The notes beneath the pieces are model-generated. The model searched no databases. It was not told where the DNA came from and saw nothing but the letters and a program-made list of their open reading frames with translations. Made by a program: the position numbers and the translations under genes. Below, piece by piece: positions 4,752 to 5,823 of a stretch of DNA of 5,823 nt. Source of the DNA: Bifidobacteriaceae bacterium (lineage in GTDB: Bacteria > Actinomycetota > Actinomycetes > Actinomycetales > WQXJ01); assembly GCA_031278665.1 (NCBI GenBank), contig JAITKC010000113.1, forward strand, positions 1 to 5,823, written 5' to 3'. Numbering within the stretch: the first letter of the stretch is position 1; each line of letters opens with the position of its first letter.

Positions 4752-5621
4752 GTGCCCGATTCTCGACTTGCCATGATCGCCGTCCACGCCCACCCCGACG
4801 ACGAGTCGTCCAAAGGCGGAGCCACCATGGCCAAATACGCCGCCGAGGGCGTCCGGGTGGTGGTCGCCACTTTCACCGGCGGCGAGCGCGGCGACGTGCT
4901 GAACCCGAAACTGAAGGGCGAACCCGGAATCGAACGGGACCTGCCGGCCCGCCGCCGCCGCGAGATGGCCGAGGCCGCCCGCGTCCTCGGGATTGAACAG
5001 CGGTTTCTCGGCTTCGTCGACTCCGGGCTGCCCGAAGGCGACCCGCCGCCGCCGCTTCCCGCCCGATCATTCGCCACAATCGAGCCGTCCGTCGCCGCGC
5101 TGCCCCTGGTGGCCCTGATTCGCGCGGTCAAGCCACAGGTCTTGACCACCTATGACCCTTCCGGCGGTTATCCCCATCCAGACCATGTGCACACTCACTC
5201 AGTCTCGATGGCGGCGCTCGAAATCGCCGCCGATCCGCTCGCCAGTCCCGAACTGGGCCCGCCGCACCGGGTCGCGAAGGTCTACTACGACCAGGGCATC
5301 TCGATCGACCGGGCCGCCGCCCTCGACAAAGCCATGGCGGCGCGCGGCCTGGAATCGCCGTACCGCCAATGGCTGGCGGACCGCGACCGCCGCAAGACTC
5401 CGGCGCGGCCGGTCACCACCCAGGTGCCGGTGGCCGACTTCTTCGCCGTTCGCGACGCGGCCTTGCGCGCCCACGCCAGCCAAGTCGATCCGGACGGCTG
5501 GTTCTTTCTAGTTCCCAGAGATATCGAGCGCGAGGTCTGGCCGCACGAGGACTTCGAGTTGGTTTCCTCAACAGTGCCCGTGGTCCTGCCGGAATCCGAC
5601 CTGTTCGCCGGGGTCAGGTAG
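4752..5621 (+). CDS. mca: Mycothiol S-conjugate amidase Mca
   Basis: Cytoplasmic zinc hydrolase of the PIG-L/LmbE (MshB-like) deacetylase superfamily. It cleaves mycothiol S-conjugates of electrophiles and drugs into GlcN-inositol and an N-acetylcysteine conjugate (mercapturate) that is exported. The product is 289 residues, the usual Mca length. The first zinc and catalytic motif, HAHPDDESSKG, is at 12-22; by analogy with MshB, His14 and Asp17 bind zinc and Asp16 is the general base. The Mca-typical TGGERGDVLNP is at 42-52, LGFVDSGLPEGDP at 86-98 and the second zinc motif YPHPDHVHTH at 140-149. Near the C-terminus are RAHASQVDP (239-247) and a typical ending LPESDLFAGV. All key residues are present, so it should be active. 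GTG 4752 is chosen for its AAGG site and because family members have only a few residues before the first strand; ATG 4716 would add 12 residues. It is monocistronic, convergent with the hemolysin III gene and divergent from DUF5679. Confidence 0.96.
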   Translation: MPDSRLAMIAVHAHPDDESSKGGATMAKYAAEGVRVVVATFTGGERGDVLNPKLKGEPGIERDLPARRRREMAEAARVLGIEQRFLGFVDSGLPEGDPPPPLPARSFATIEPSVAALPLVALIRAVKPQVLTTYDPSGGYPHPDHVHTHSVSMAALEIAADPLASPELGPPHRVAKVYYDQGISIDRAAALDKAMAARGLESPYRQWLADRDRRKTPARPVTTQVPVADFFAVRDAALRAHASQVDPDGWFFLVPRDIEREVWPHEDFELVSSTVPVVLPESDLFAGVR

Positions 5622-5623
5622 TT

Positions 5624-5643
5624 CCCCGCCGCCGCCCGCGGGG
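5624..5643. terminator. Possible bidirectional terminator between mca and the hemolysin III gene
   Basis: CCCCGC (5624-5629) and GCGGGG (5638-5643) form a six-base GC stem with an eight-base loop, filling most of the 33-base gap between two convergent stop codons. No T-tract is present on either strand, so its strength is uncertain. The position favours a shared terminator. Confidence 0.35.
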
Positions 5644-5654
5644 CCGGCACCTCG

Positions 5655-5823
5655 TCATCGGGCGTGCAGGGTGGCGAGCGTCACGGCGGCGAAATGGCAG
5701 CAGAAGCCGACGACGGTGGAGGCGTGGAAGACCTCGTGGAAGCCGAAACACCGGGGGGACGGGTTTGGTCTCTTCAGGGCGTAGACCACGGCCCCGGCCG
5801 TGTAGGCCACGCCCCCGGCCAGT
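5655..5823 (-). CDS. Hemolysin III / TrhA (PAQR-like) family membrane protein, C-terminal fragment
   Basis: The last 55 codons of a gene entering from the right edge, with its stop at 5655-5657. The translation, beginning LAGGVAYTAGAVVYALKRP, contains the family hallmark FGFHEVFHASTVVGFCCHFAAV. Its HExFH histidines and the His of CCHF are the metal-binding residues conserved between hemolysin III and PAQR receptors. The YTxGAVxYAxKRPxP segment before it is also typical and marks the end of a membrane helix and its loop. The ending fits the family C-terminus. Despite the name, most such proteins are not proven toxins; some are linked to membrane-lipid homeostasis. From memory, in Mycobacterium tuberculosis a hemolysin III gene (Rv1085c) lies near mca (Rv1082), so the neighbourhood is conserved. 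The N-terminal part is outside the window. Confidence 0.93.
   Translation of the reverse strand, partial: LAGGVAYTAGAVVYALKRPNPSPRCFGFHEVFHASTVVGFCCHFAAVTLATLHAR

Noticed and set aside
4292..4996. 234-codon plus-strand frame across the DUF5679 region and mca
   Set aside because: It runs through the terminator and repeat array and becomes Arg/Pro-rich over mca codons. No domain is seen.
4502..5149. 215-codon minus-strand frame opposite mca
   Set aside because: Antisense shadow of mca that crosses the tandem repeat and the DUF5679 start. High G+C content keeps such frames open.
1..5823. Mobile element, prophage or a new defence system
   Set aside because: No transposase, integrase, terminal inverted repeats or defence-type domains are seen. 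Every sizeable gene belongs to a housekeeping or common transporter family with uniform high G+C.

Overview
The window is high-G+C DNA from an actinomycete. The main evidence is a full-length mycothiol S-conjugate amidase (Mca) at 4752-5621, because mycothiol is restricted to Actinomycetota. A DUF5679 zinc-ribbon protein and the G+C-rich codon choice agree. No genus can be named from the sequence alone.

Layout. (1) Positions 1-2147, minus strand: the two permease genes of the high-affinity phosphate transporter, pstC then pstA, 10 bases apart. pstA is cut by the window start. A 22-base pair of 11-base direct repeats (2249-2270) closely matches the PhoP box of Streptomyces, so this operon probably responds to phosphate starvation. 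The usual upstream pstS is absent here. (2) Positions 2355-3971, minus strand: a 14-segment DHA2-type MFS exporter. Its leader is long and structured (about 280 bases if the best promoter, 4258-4286, is used). It contains a 16-base perfect palindrome, hairpins and a 10-codon upstream frame whose stop overlaps the exporter start codon (ATGA). (3) Positions 4383-4538, minus strand: a 51-residue DUF5679 protein followed by a strong rho-independent terminator (4337-4366). (4) Positions 4539-4751: a divergent intergenic region with a 19-base tandem repeat of about 3.8 copies. (5) Positions 4752-5621, plus strand: mca. (6) Positions 5655-5823, minus strand: the C-terminal end of a hemolysin III/TrhA family membrane protein, convergent with mca.

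The genes fall into three separate units: phosphate import (PstCA, probably with PstB beyond the left edge), export of an unknown compound (MFS protein), and a mycothiol detoxification neighbourhood (DUF5679 protein, Mca, hemolysin III protein). Mca cleaves mycothiol conjugates of toxic electrophiles to mercapturates, which are then exported. The nearby exporter could in principle take part, but nothing in the sequence shows this.

I found no new multi-gene system. All coding regions belong to known families. The most interesting signals are non-coding: the PHO box, the coupled upstream frame and structured leader of the exporter, and the 19-base repeat array upstream of mca.
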